Positions 28,546-37,296 of a DNA stretch of 64,000 nt are shown one piece after another (position 1 is the stretch's first letter; every line of letters begins with the position of its first letter). The DNA is taken from the NCBI GenBank assembly GCA_020161405.1, contig JAIUOD010000001.1:434001-498000 (forward strand), given 5' to 3'. The notes beneath the pieces are model-generated. The model searched no databases. It saw only the letters and a list, made by a program, of their open reading frames with translations, and was not told the DNA's origin. The translations under genes were made by a program, and so were the position numbers. The DNA comes from Pseudomonadota bacterium (GTDB lineage: Bacteria > Pseudomonadota > Alphaproteobacteria > Caulobacterales > Aquidulcibacteraceae).

Positions 28546-29082
28546 ATGAATTTTTCAAAACGTGAAATTATGCTTGGCATGGGTGGTTTATGCCTTACTT
28601 CAGCGTGCAGTAAGGATCCTGCGTATGTCTTATATGGAACTTATTTACCGCATTCAATTTGGCAAACTATTGATGGCAAAAGCATTGATATTGCTAATTT
28701 AAAAAAACCATTAATTCTTCACTTCTTTGGACTTTGGTGCCGCACATGTATTGATGACATGGATAATTGGCACGAAGCCTTGAAAAAACTAAATAAAATC
28801 CCCGATATTGCTGTCATAAGTGTACATTGTGGAAAAGTTCCCGCGCATTATGGTTCATTGCAAAAATATTATGATGAAATTGATTCATCTTTAAAAACCC
28901 CGCTTATTGATGATGCGAACGAAGTAATTGCAAAATCTATGAAAATCCCTGGCTATCCATCTACTTTGCATGTCGATAGTGGTGGGCGAGTTGTGGAACA
29001 TTCATGGGGTCTTGGCTCGCAGCGCGGCGTGAATAGTTTTCTTATGAAGACTGATAAAATTTTTGGGCTAAATAAAAAATAA
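28546..29082 (+). CDS. TlpA-like thioredoxin-fold lipoprotein
   Basis: Periplasmic thiol-disulfide protein. Lipobox LTSAC with Cys21, then a thioredoxin fold whose active site is WCRTC (Cys65, Cys68). The cis-Pro segment is IPGYPSTLHVD near residue 137. The hydrophobic strand LILHFFGLW and the final GVNSFLMKTDKIFG are typical of TlpA/ResA reductases. 178 residues is normal. No cytochrome maturation gene is adjacent, though ccmAB lies 12 kb downstream, so a role in haem-protein or general envelope thiol reduction is only a possibility. Confidence 0.85.
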   Translation: MNFSKREIMLGMGGLCLTSACSKDPAYVLYGTYLPHSIWQTIDGKSIDIANLKKPLILHFFGLWCRTCIDDMDNWHEALKKLNKIPDIAVISVHCGKVPAHYGSLQKYYDEIDSSLKTPLIDDANEVIAKSMKIPGYPSTLHVDSGGRVVEHSWGLGSQRGVNSFLMKTDKIFGLNKK

Positions 29083-29136
29083 TTTCATGATGTTTTTTAC
29101 GGTTTTATCTCTTATAAAACTTAGTATATTAAGTTT

Positions 29137-29889
29137 ATGAATATTCTTAAAATCCCAAAAGCATCTGAATTAATTGCACAAAATTTACGCGATAAAATAA
29201 TTTCAGGCGAATTAAAAAAAGGTGGCTTTTTGCCACCTGAATCCCAATTAATGCAAGATTATGGCATTTCGCGCCCAACATTACGCGAAGCATTACGAAT
29301 ATTAGAAAATGAAGAATTAATCGAAATCACGCGCGGTTCACGCAGTGGGGCAAAAATCACGGGTCTTTCACGCAAAAACCTTACACGTCATTTGGGGCGT
29401 TACTTACAATTCCAAAAAGCAAATATTCTTGATTTATATGAAGCGCGCCTTGCGTTTGAACCTTTTGCATTGGAAATTTTTTGCGAAAATAAAGAAGCCA
29501 GCAAAATCAAACATTTTCGTCAACTTGCCGAAGGTTTACGCAAATTAGTTGAACAAGAAAAATTTGATGAATTTCCCGCAATCATGGCAAATTTCCATGC
29601 TGAAATTGTTGCCTGTGCCAAGAATAAAACCTTATGCATTATGTATCGCGCATTATTAGATTTGGTTGTTGCCCATCAAAAAGATTTTCAACATCGATTT
29701 AACCAATCCAAAGAGACCCTACGCAAAAGATTTGGCGCAGGTTATCGCTCATGCGTTAAACTTATAAATCTTATCGAAGACGGTAAGCATGATGAGGCAA
29801 TCGAACACTGGACATTGCATTTAAATAATGTTGCCCAAGGTTGGACAATTCGTGACGAAAATTCACGTGTGATTGACGGCAATATTTAA
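29137..29889 (+). CDS. GntR-family regulator, FadR (FCD) subgroup
   Basis: Winged-helix repressor/activator. The N-terminal HTH runs about residues 10-75: LRDKIISGELKKGGFLPPES, then ISRPTLREALRILENEELIE. The C-terminal all-helical FCD domain (about 90-230) includes LYEARLAFEPFALEIFC and the metal/ligand-type His in NFHAEIVACA near 157. 250 residues is normal. The stop codon overlaps the ATG of the flavin reductase by one base, so the regulator and enzyme are co-translated. The effector, usually a carboxylate, is unknown. Confidence 0.9.
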   Translation: MNILKIPKASELIAQNLRDKIISGELKKGGFLPPESQLMQDYGISRPTLREALRILENEELIEITRGSRSGAKITGLSRKNLTRHLGRYLQFQKANILDLYEARLAFEPFALEIFCENKEASKIKHFRQLAEGLRKLVEQEKFDEFPAIMANFHAEIVACAKNKTLCIMYRALLDLVVAHQKDFQHRFNQSKETLRKRFGAGYRSCVKLINLIEDGKHDEAIEHWTLHLNNVAQGWTIRDENSRVIDGNI

Positions 29890-30392
29890 TGAAGAAAATT
29901 ACCGAATATAGCCAAGGCGATGATAATAAAAAATTGCGCAAAATCCTTGGGCAATTTGCAACCGGTGTTGCGATTGTAACAACTTTTGGCCAAGATGAAA
30001 AACCATGTGGTATTACTATTAATTCGCTTACATCGGTTTCGTTAGATCCGCCATTATTACTATTTTGTCTTTCAAAATCTTCAGGCACATTAAATGCCTT
30101 TAAAGCCAATTCTTATTTTGCCATCAATATTCTTGACGGTGAACAAAAATCCATATCAAAAGATTTTGCGCGCCCTAATTTTGATAAATTTTCAAATGTC
30201 GATTGGGATATAAGCCAACATAAATGCCCGATTTTATATGGAAATATTGCAACAATTGAGTGTAAAAAAACCAATGAATTTGATGGCGGCGATCATATAA
30301 TAATTTTAGGTGAGATAATTAACGCCAGTGGTCATGAAAGCCATGACCCGCTTATTTACCATAATGGTGCATATAAAAAAATTCATATTTAA
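29889..30392 (+). CDS. Flavin reductase-domain protein
   Basis: FMN/FAD reductase-like split-barrel enzyme. The conserved opening KILGQFATGVAIVTTFG, then GITINSLTSVSLDPPLLLFC, then the FAINILDGEQ strand match the flavin reductase component of two-component monooxygenases. 167 residues is normal. It is translationally coupled to the GntR regulator. No monooxygenase partner is adjacent, so the physiological electron acceptor is not evident. GST follows 37 bp later on the same strand and may be in the same transcript. Confidence 0.9.
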   Translation: MKKITEYSQGDDNKKLRKILGQFATGVAIVTTFGQDEKPCGITINSLTSVSLDPPLLLFCLSKSSGTLNAFKANSYFAINILDGEQKSISKDFARPNFDKFSNVDWDISQHKCPILYGNIATIECKKTNEFDGGDHIIILGEIINASGHESHDPLIYHNGAYKKIHI

Positions 30393-30429
30393 TATTGAAT
30401 AAAATCACCAATGAGGTCATAAATTTCAT

Positions 30430-31113
30430 ATGAATATTTTTGAAAAACCAATTCTTTATATAGGGCCACGCAATTATTCGTCTTGGTCGATGCGCCCGTG
30501 GCTTGCTTTATTTTGGTCTGGCCTTGATTTTGATGATAAATTAATTGACCTTGACCAAGAAGGCTATGGCAAGCGCCAAATTAAGGATGTTTTGGCGGTG
30601 TCGCCTACAGGCACTGTTCCTGCGCTTAAACATGGTGATTTGAACATTTGGGATAGTTTGGCGATTTGCGAATATATCGAAGAAATATGCCCCAAAGAAT
30701 TATGGCCGATTGATGCGAATGATCGTGCAATTGCCCGCGCTTTAACCTGTGAAATGCATTCGGTTTTTTCAAATATGCGCAATGATTTTACCCATAATAT
30801 TCGCCGCATAATTCCGACCCCGCCAATTTCAGAAGATGCAAAAATTGAAATTGAACGCCTTGATTATATTTTTGCAAGCCAATTTGAAAAATTCGGTGGC
30901 CCATTTTTATTTGGTGAAAAGCCATGCATTGCAGATGCTTTTTACACGCCAATGGCGGTGCGCTGCCGCACTTATTCACTGCCACTAAGTGAAAAGGCGG
31001 GCAAAATGCGCGATAATTTATTATCTTCGGATGGGTTTTTAAAATGGTCAGAACTTGCACAAAAAGAATGGCAACCTTTTAAATCCGCGCCGCATGATAG
31101 CGTCTATGAATGA
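30430..31113 (+). CDS. Glutathione S-transferase family protein
   Basis: Cytosolic GST fold. The N-terminal thioredoxin-like domain has LYIGPRNYSSWSMRPWLALF with the catalytic-type Ser (SSWS near residue 17) and the cis-Pro TGTVPALKHG near 55, followed by WDSLAICEYIEE. The C-terminal helical domain spans about 95-220 with FLFGEKPCIADAF. 227 residues is normal. Substrate class unknown. It starts 37 bp after the flavin reductase and precedes the small zinc-finger gene. Confidence 0.88.
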   Translation: MNIFEKPILYIGPRNYSSWSMRPWLALFWSGLDFDDKLIDLDQEGYGKRQIKDVLAVSPTGTVPALKHGDLNIWDSLAICEYIEEICPKELWPIDANDRAIARALTCEMHSVFSNMRNDFTHNIRRIIPTPPISEDAKIEIERLDYIFASQFEKFGGPFLFGEKPCIADAFYTPMAVRCRTYSLPLSEKAGKMRDNLLSSDGFLKWSELAQKEWQPFKSAPHDSVYE

Positions 31114-31165
31114 TTGCAAATTGCGCGATAAAAATTTAGAATATTAAAAATTAAAGTTGGGAATC

Positions 31166-31339
31166 ATGGCAAAAGCACAAGTAAAAACTAAAGACGAAAA
31201 TGTAATTTATGTAACCGAACACCGTGTTGCCTGTGATGGCGGCGGCGGCGCAGGCGGCCACCCAAAAACCTATTATGAACTTGGCGAAAGCCATGAAGCA
31301 ACCTGTAGTTATTGCGGGCAGAAATTTAAACTCAAATAG
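31166..31339 (+). CDS. Zinc-finger domain protein (zf-CHCC, NDUFS6-like)
   Basis: 57 residues from ATG 31166. CHCC zinc site: ACDGG...GGHPKTYYELG...ATCSYCGQKF, with Cys, His, Cys, Cys spaced as in the bacterial homologues of the complex I accessory subunit NDUFS6. In alphaproteobacteria this gene commonly stands alone near polA or similar genes. Role in iron-sulfur or complex I biogenesis is inferred from family only. The TAG stop is part of the 5' arm (31334-31340) of a palindromic element. Confidence 0.85.
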   Translation: MAKAQVKTKDENVIYVTEHRVACDGGGGAGGHPKTYYELGESHEATCSYCGQKFKLK

Positions 31340-31374
31340 CCGCCCTCGGCGCCTTGCGCCTCACTTAGCTATTT
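31334..31374. repeat. Palindromic element with variable outer arms (copy A)
   Basis: Outer arms AAATAGC (31334-31340) and GCTATTT (31368-31374); inner hairpin GGCGC (31348-31352), loop CTT, GCGCC (31356-31360); 7-base spacers on each side, CGCCCTC and TCACTTA. The same core and spacers occur at 39880-39922 with a different outer stem, so pairing is conserved while its sequence is not. The 5' arm is the end of the zinc-finger gene including its stop codon. Confidence 0.75.
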
Positions 31375-31385
31375 GGAAAAAAGGA

Positions 31386-31423
31386 CAGCAAAAATCAAAA
31401 AGCGTGGTTTTTGCTTTTTGCTG
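31386..31423. terminator. Hairpin upstream of polA, terminator-like (GCGTGG loop, copy 1)
   Basis: CAGCAAAAATCAAAAA (31386-31401), loop GCGTGG, TTTTTGCTTTTTGCTG (31408-31423), one mismatch. U-rich in both directions, so it can end the zinc-finger transcript. Its core is repeated after polA at 34354-34385. Confidence 0.6.
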
Positions 31424-31460
31424 ACATATTTTAAGTTAAGCGCTAAGCGCAGGAAAAATA

Positions 31461-34310
31461 ATGACACAACATCCGCACGAAATTGGCCCCGATTCGCTTC
31501 TTACCCTTATTGATGGTTCGGGTTATATTTTTCGTGCTTTTTACGCAATCCAAAAGTTAAACCGTAAATCTGATGGTTTACCCGTCAATGCGGTTTCTGG
31601 CTTTTGTAACATGTTGTTCAAATTTTTGGCCGATGGCAAAAGTTCGGATGATCAACCAACCCATTTGGCGGTGATTTTTGATGCAAGTTCAAAGACTTTC
31701 CGCAATGAAATCTATCCCGAATATAAAGCCCAACGCCCACCTGCACCCGAAGATTTAGTGCCACAATTCCCCCTTATCCGCGAGGCGACAATGGCCTTTG
31801 GCGTGCCATCAATCGAAATGCTTGGCTATGAGGCCGATGATTTAATCGCAACCTATGCCCGCATTGCGGCTGAAAAAGGCGCGCGCGTTCGCATTGTTTC
31901 ATCCGATAAAGATTTGATGCAATTAATGAGCGATAAAATCGCCCTTTATGACCCAATGAAAGATAAGCCATTGGGGCTTGATGAAGTAATGGCAAAATTT
32001 GGCGTTACCCCCGACAAGGTCATTGATATTCAGGCTTTGGCGGGTGATAGTTCGGATAATGTGCCGGGTGCACCAGGGATTGGCCCCAAAACCGCCGCCG
32101 AATTAATTAACCAATATGGCACACTCGAAGAACTTCTTGACCGCGCCGAAGAAATTAAACAACCCAAGCGCCGTGACACTTTAATAAATTTCCGCGAACA
32201 AATTGAAATTTCCAAACGCCTTGTTACTTTAAAAGATGATGTTCCCGATATTGTTCCGATAGATGATTTCAGGGTGCGCGAACCCGATGCCAAAGAGCTT
32301 TTGGGCTTCCTTGAAAAAATGGAATTTAGCACATTAAGCCGCCGCGTTCGCGCCCATCTAGGCACAGAAGGCCATATAGCCGACCAAGCTGAAACCGGCG
32401 CAACATCGTCAATCCACACCCCCGATACGGGAACAATTACCCATATCGAACACCAAAAACCCGCGCCCATAGACTATTCAAAATTTGAAACCATAAAAGA
32501 TGCCGCGCGCCTTAAAGAAGTTTTGGAAATCGCCAAAGATAATGGGTTTTTAGTAATTGATACCGAAACCATTGGCCTTGATTGCATCACTGGTGGCCTT
32601 GCGGGGGTCTGCCTCAATATTGGCAAAGACCAATCATTCTATCTTCCATTAGGTCATACAAGTGATGAAGGCCTTTTTGCCGAACGTGTGATTGACCAAA
32701 TGGATTTAAAAGAAGCCTTGGCAATTTTAAAACCAATTTTATGCGACCCAAGCGTTATTAAAATCGGGCATAATTTAAAATATGATTTATCGGTTTTGGC
32801 GCAGCATGGCATTGAAATAACACCAATCGAAGATACAATGCTTTTATCATTCTGCCTTGATGCGGGCAAAAATGGGCATGGTATGGATGAATTATCGCTT
32901 CATCACCTTGAACACCGCGCCATTGCTTTCAAAGATGTGTGCGGAACAGGCAAAAGCCAAATTACATTTGATAAAGTGGCAATTAATGATGCCACAAAAT
33001 ATGCCGCCGAAGATGCCGAAATTACTTATCGCCTTTGGAAACTTTTAAAGCCGCGCCTTGTCCATGACCGCGTCACCACTGTTTATGAAACCATCGAGCG
33101 CCCCCTAATCGCCCCCATCGCACAAATGGAGCAGCATGGGATAAAGGTTGATGTTCAAGAATTAAATATCTTGTCCAATGATTTTGGTCAAAGAATGGCC
33201 GAATTTGAGGCAAGCGCCGAAGAATTGGCGGGCGAAAAATTTAATATAGCCAGCCCCAAACAAATTGGCGAAATCTTCTTTGAAAAAATGGGACTTACGG
33301 GCGGCAAAAAAACCGCATCTGGCCAATGGCAGGTTGATGTTGATGTTATGGAAGATTTGGCAAATAAAGGCCATGAACTTGCACGAACCATCCTTGATTA
33401 TCGCACCCTTGCCAAATTAAAATCAACTTATACAGATAATTTAAAGGCCGCGATTAATCCAAAAACTGGGCGTGTGCACACAAGTTTCAATATGGTTGGG
33501 GCACTTACGGGGCGGCTTTCTTCAACCGATCCAAATTTGCAAAATATCCCAATAAGAACCGCCGAAGGGCGCAAAATCCGCCATTGCTTTATTGCCGATA
33601 AAGGTAATGTTTTAATATCGGCGGATTATTCGCAAATCGAATTACGTCTATTGGCGCATGTTGGGCAAATTGAACAATTGCAACGCGCCTTTAAAGAAAA
33701 CCTTGATATTCACGCAATGACCGCAAGCGAAATGTTTGGCGTGCCATTAAGTGAGATGACAAGTGAAATAAGACGCCGTGCCAAAGCAATTAATTTCGGC
33801 ATCATTTACGGCATTTCCGCCTTTGGCCTTGCGCGCCAATTGGGCATAACCAATGGCGAAGCTAAATCTTATATTGACACTTATTTTGCCCGCTTCCCTG
33901 GCATCAAAGATTATATGGAAAGCATGAAATCTTTTGCCAAGGAACATGCCTATGTCGATACTATTTTCGGGCGCCGCATTCACCTACCAAGCATTAATTC
34001 AAAGGGCGGCGCCGAACGCAGCTTTGCCGAACGCCAAGCCATCAATGCCCCATTACAGGGCGCCGCCGCCGACATAATCAAACGCGCAATGGCGCGCGTT
34101 CCAGTGGCTTTGGCGAATGCAGGCTTGGACGTGAAAATGACATTGCAAGTGCATGACGAATTGGTTTTTGAATGCGCCGAAAATATCGCCGATAAAGCCT
34201 GTGAAATAATCAAATCCACAATGGAAAAAGCGGCAATGCCAGCGGTTGAACTTTCAGTCCCCCTAATTGTAGAAGCCAATTACGCCAAAAATTGGGGCGA
34301 TGCGCACTGA
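31461..34310 (+). CDS. polA: DNA polymerase I
   Basis: Okazaki-fragment processing and repair polymerase. 949 residues with all three domains: 5'-3' exonuclease (about 1-290, with VIFDASSKTFRNE and IVSSDKDLMQL), 3'-5' exonuclease (about 340-530) with intact catalytic residues in VIDTETIGLD (Asp367, Glu369), and the family A polymerase with motif A SADYSQIELRLLAH, motif B RRRAKAINFGIIYG and motif C QVHDELVFE. Proofreading therefore looks functional. Flanked on both sides by closely matching hairpins. A strong palindrome follows the stop. Confidence 0.98.
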   Translation: MTQHPHEIGPDSLLTLIDGSGYIFRAFYAIQKLNRKSDGLPVNAVSGFCNMLFKFLADGKSSDDQPTHLAVIFDASSKTFRNEIYPEYKAQRPPAPEDLVPQFPLIREATMAFGVPSIEMLGYEADDLIATYARIAAEKGARVRIVSSDKDLMQLMSDKIALYDPMKDKPLGLDEVMAKFGVTPDKVIDIQALAGDSSDNVPGAPGIGPKTAAELINQYGTLEELLDRAEEIKQPKRRDTLINFREQIEISKRLVTLKDDVPDIVPIDDFRVREPDAKELLGFLEKMEFSTLSRRVRAHLGTEGHIADQAETGATSSIHTPDTGTITHIEHQKPAPIDYSKFETIKDAARLKEVLEIAKDNGFLVIDTETIGLDCITGGLAGVCLNIGKDQSFYLPLGHTSDEGLFAERVIDQMDLKEALAILKPILCDPSVIKIGHNLKYDLSVLAQHGIEITPIEDTMLLSFCLDAGKNGHGMDELSLHHLEHRAIAFKDVCGTGKSQITFDKVAINDATKYAAEDAEITYRLWKLLKPRLVHDRVTTVYETIERPLIAPIAQMEQHGIKVDVQELNILSNDFGQRMAEFEASAEELAGEKFNIASPKQIGEIFFEKMGLTGGKKTASGQWQVDVDVMEDLANKGHELARTILDYRTLAKLKSTYTDNLKAAINPKTGRVHTSFNMVGALTGRLSSTDPNLQNIPIRTAEGRKIRHCFIADKGNVLISADYSQIELRLLAHVGQIEQLQRAFKENLDIHAMTASEMFGVPLSEMTSEIRRRAKAINFGIIYGISAFGLARQLGITNGEAKSYIDTYFARFPGIKDYMESMKSFAKEHAYVDTIFGRRIHLPSINSKGGAERSFAERQAINAPLQGAAADIIKRAMARVPVALANAGLDVKMTLQVHDELVFECAENIADKACEIIKSTMEKAAMPAVELSVPLIVEANYAKNWGDAH

Positions 34311-34314
34311 TTCC

Positions 34315-34340
34315 CTACCCCAAAACTAGTTTTGGGGTAG
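34315..34340. other. Perfect 26-bp palindrome after polA
   Basis: CTACCCCAAAA (34315-34325), CTAG, TTTTGGGGTAG (34330-34340). A complete hairpin beginning 4 bp after the polA stop, without a T-tract. Probably part of the polA 3' end together with the hairpin at 34354-34385. Confidence 0.6.
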
Positions 34341-34353
34341 TTTAAGCGGACAC

Positions 34354-34385
34354 AAAAAATCAAAAAGCGTGGTTTTTGATTTTTT
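34354..34385. terminator. Bidirectional terminator between polA and the sugar dehydrogenase (GCGTGG loop, copy 2)
   Basis: AAAAAATCAAAAA (34354-34366) pairs perfectly with TTTTTGATTTTTT (34373-34385) around GCGTGG. Suits both convergent genes. The 5' arm and loop match the hairpin before polA; 24 bases from AAAAATC to GGTTTTTG are shared. Confidence 0.7.
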
Positions 34386-34391
34386 ATGACT

Positions 34392-35513
34392 TTAATTTTG
34401 TTTTGGCGTAAGTTTTAGGATTTTTCCTTCGGGTTCATCCGTCAAAACCCAAATAGAACCATCATTGGCGGTTTTTATGTTTCTGAAGCGGGTTTTTAAA
34501 TCCGTTAGGAATGTTTCTTCTTTTTTGACTTTGCCATTTTCTAAATCAACGCGGCGCAATTGTTGACCCGCGAGGGCGGAGACCAGAATATCGCCTTTCC
34601 ATTCTTTGAATAAATCCTTGTCATAAAATGTTGCCGCGCTTGGCGCGATTGAGGGAACCCAATATAAAAGCGGCTGTTCCATACCTGCCATTGCCACATA
34701 ATCGGATATTTTTAGACCCGTATAATCAACCCCATAGGTAATTTTGGGCCAGCCGTAATTTTTGCCTTTTTCTAGAATATTAATCTCATCACCACCCATT
34801 GGGCCGTGTTCGATTTCGTATATTATGCCTTTTTCATTATCTTGCGTAAGCCCTTGAGGATTACGATGCCCGATTGAATAAATTTCAGGGCGCCAGCCAG
34901 TGACATTGGCAATTGGCTTGCCATCAAAGTCAAGACTAACAACTTTCCCAAGATCATTTTGCGGATTTTGTGCCTGCTCCTTAAAATCAAAACCTTCGCC
35001 CAATGATAATAAAATGCTTTGTTTTTTCGGAAATAAAATACGCCCACCAAAATGGGCAGTGCCTTTTTTCTTTATATTATTGCTAAAAATTTCTTTGACA
35101 TCGCTTAAAATGCCATTTTCAAATTTTGCTTTTAAAAGTGTGGTGGCATTTTCATCCTTTGTGCCCTTGGCATAGGTGATGTAGATTATGTGATTATTGG
35201 CATAATCGGGATGTGCGGCAACATCAAACAACCCCGCCTGCCCATCATATAAAATATCTTTGGGAAGGTTCGCTATTGGCGGCGATAATTTATTATCTTT
35301 CAAAAGGCGCAAACGCCCCGCTTTTTCTGTCACAAGCGCCGAACCATCGGGCAAAAATGCCAAACCCCATGGAAATTCCAAACCCTGCGCCAAGGTTTCA
35401 ACATTAATCGCCATATTTGATTGCGGCGCAGTATCAGAGCGCGGGGCATCCGCCCCTTTTTGATAGCATGAAGCCAGAAGAAACGCACAAAGGATGATTG
35501 AGAATTTACGCAT
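34392..35513 (-). CDS. PQQ-dependent sugar dehydrogenase-like lipoprotein (YliI family)
   Basis: Soluble aldose dehydrogenase family, a six-bladed propeller. ATG 35513 gives a lipoprotein signal with lipobox LLASC (Cys16). Family motifs: FPWGLAFLPDGSALVTEKAG near residue 48, DGQAGLFDVAAHPDYANN near 94, HFGGRILF, YSIGHRNPQGL near 213 with the catalytic-type His, and a C-terminal ILVSALAGQQL. 373 residues is normal. No PQQ synthesis genes are in the window, so the cofactor must be made elsewhere or imported. Convergent with polA. Confidence 0.88.
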   Translation of the reverse strand: MRKFSIILCAFLLASCYQKGADAPRSDTAPQSNMAINVETLAQGLEFPWGLAFLPDGSALVTEKAGRLRLLKDNKLSPPIANLPKDILYDGQAGLFDVAAHPDYANNHIIYITYAKGTKDENATTLLKAKFENGILSDVKEIFSNNIKKKGTAHFGGRILFPKKQSILLSLGEGFDFKEQAQNPQNDLGKVVSLDFDGKPIANVTGWRPEIYSIGHRNPQGLTQDNEKGIIYEIEHGPMGGDEINILEKGKNYGWPKITYGVDYTGLKISDYVAMAGMEQPLLYWVPSIAPSAATFYDKDLFKEWKGDILVSALAGQQLRRVDLENGKVKKEETFLTDLKTRFRNIKTANDGSIWVLTDEPEGKILKLTPKQN

Positions 35514-35541
35514 ATTACTTGCTATCACATATTCGATAGTT

Positions 35542-37290
35542 TCAAAAGATTGCTTTTTTCAATCCCCGCAATGAATTGCCAACATAAATATGCTGCGCAG
35601 CATTTAAATCATCGGCATGCAATATTCTTTCATATGCATCACCATTTTCAATCAGTTTTTGGCGCAAAATTCCGTTTAAAATCCCACATGAAATTGGCGG
35701 CGTTGCAAGTTTTTTGTCGCCAAAATCAACGAAAATATTGGTGCGTGTGCCTTCGGTCAATTCGCCTTTTTCATTTTGATAAATCACTTCATCAATGCCG
35801 CGGTCTTTATAATACTGCCATTCATTATCATAGGTTTTGCGATTTGTGGTTTTGTAATAAATCCAAGGATTATTGGTTTGAATAATAGTTTTTGAAAGCG
35901 CGATTTTCCAATCCTTATTATCATTTTCAAATTCAAAAATCGCCACCTCATCAGAGGTTTCATCAATCGAAATTTTTATGCGCGCTTTATTCCATGCGAT
36001 ATTATCGGCAGTATTTTTTAGCATGTGTTTAATATAATCTTCATCAAATCTAAAACCAAAATGCTGCGCAGCATTTTTAAGGCGCGCAAGATGCATTTCA
36101 AGGTTTTGATAGCCTATTTCTTGTGTCCAAAGTAGGGTTTCGAAAATTGCAAAATCATCTTGCGCCTTGGTTAAAAACTGCGATTTCAAAAGGCATTCTT
36201 GATATTCTTTTTTTGCAATTGAATCATAAACAATGCCCGAACCAATTCCAAGCGTAAGTTTGTTTTCCTTTATTATAGACGTTCTTATTGCAACATTGAA
36301 TTTGGCATTGCCTTTTGGCTCAATCATGCCAATTGCGCCGCAATAAATATCACGCGGCGCATTTTCAGCTTCAAAAATCAATTCTTCTGCCCGAATTTTG
36401 GGGCAACCCGTTATTGAACCTGCTGGCGAAATGCTACACAATATATCCGCAGCATTTTTATTGGGTAAAAGGCGCGCCTTAACCCGCGAAATCATTTGCA
36501 AAAGGGTTTTATAGGTTTCAATTTCAAATAATTTTGGCACTTTAACCGAACCCGCGCGCGAGATTTTTGCCAAATCATTGCGCATTAAATCAGTTATCAT
36601 TAGATTTTCGGCGCGCTGCTTTTCATCATTTAAAAGAATATCGAAGGCATTTTCTTTGTCAGTTGAAATTGTGCCCTTCATTGGGTGGGTTTCAATATTT
36701 TGCCTATTTTTTTCAAAAAATAATTCAGGGCTTAGGGATAATATTTGCGCATCACTAAAATCTATATAAGCGCAATATTTCGCCTTTTGGCGGCCGCGCA
36801 ATTTTTCATAAAGTGCGATTGGCGAACCTTCAAAATCCATATCAACTTTGATAGTTAAATTAGCCTGATATATATCACCCTTTTCAATATTGGTTTTGAT
36901 TTTATTGAATTTTTTTGTGTATGATTTTAAATCATCGCTATATTGAACTTGCGACAATCTAAAGCCTGCGCCTTTATTTTTGCGCCGCAAAAGCCGCCCA
37001 ATAGCACCCGAATTTGTAACGCGCGGCGCATTAAAAACCCCAAAAACTAAAAGTGGGAAATTGGATTGTTTGGCAAAGTTTTTGGTCTTTTCTTCAAAAC
37101 AAAGGCCAAATTCATAAGAAACAAAACCCGCCAAATAATGCCCGTTTTTTTTTGCAGCATTTATTTTGGCAATAGCCCCATCAATCTCATCAAAATTATT
37201 TGCAATAATCATATCAATTGGGTTTTGAAAAATTTGCGCCACGCCATTGTCTTGCGTGCAATCTTCCAAAAGCAGCCAATTAATATCCAT
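35542..37290 (-). CDS. pabBC: Fused aminodeoxychorismate synthase component I / aminodeoxychorismate lyase
   Basis: Makes 4-aminobenzoate for folate. The first 370 residues are PabB: HPMKGTISTDKE carries the PIKGT-like lysine, followed by RAENLMITDLMRNDLA and GSITGCPKIRAEELI, ending GIGSGIVYDS. The last 200 residues are a PLP-dependent class IV aminotransferase domain, PabC, with the lysine in WIYYKTTNRKTYDNEW and TRTNIFVDF near the end. 582 residues matches known fusions. It is the first gene in a minus-strand group with a lipoprotein and cysS upstream; folE lies divergently next to cysS, so two folate genes are close together. Confidence 0.93.
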   Translation of the reverse strand: MDINWLLLEDCTQDNGVAQIFQNPIDMIIANNFDEIDGAIAKINAAKKNGHYLAGFVSYEFGLCFEEKTKNFAKQSNFPLLVFGVFNAPRVTNSGAIGRLLRRKNKGAGFRLSQVQYSDDLKSYTKKFNKIKTNIEKGDIYQANLTIKVDMDFEGSPIALYEKLRGRQKAKYCAYIDFSDAQILSLSPELFFEKNRQNIETHPMKGTISTDKENAFDILLNDEKQRAENLMITDLMRNDLAKISRAGSVKVPKLFEIETYKTLLQMISRVKARLLPNKNAADILCSISPAGSITGCPKIRAEELIFEAENAPRDIYCGAIGMIEPKGNAKFNVAIRTSIIKENKLTLGIGSGIVYDSIAKKEYQECLLKSQFLTKAQDDFAIFETLLWTQEIGYQNLEMHLARLKNAAQHFGFRFDEDYIKHMLKNTADNIAWNKARIKISIDETSDEVAIFEFENDNKDWKIALSKTIIQTNNPWIYYKTTNRKTYDNEWQYYKDRGIDEVIYQNEKGELTEGTRTNIFVDFGDKKLATPPISCGILNGILRQKLIENGDAYERILHADDLNAAQHIYVGNSLRGLKKAIF

Positions 37291-37296
37291 AATAAA

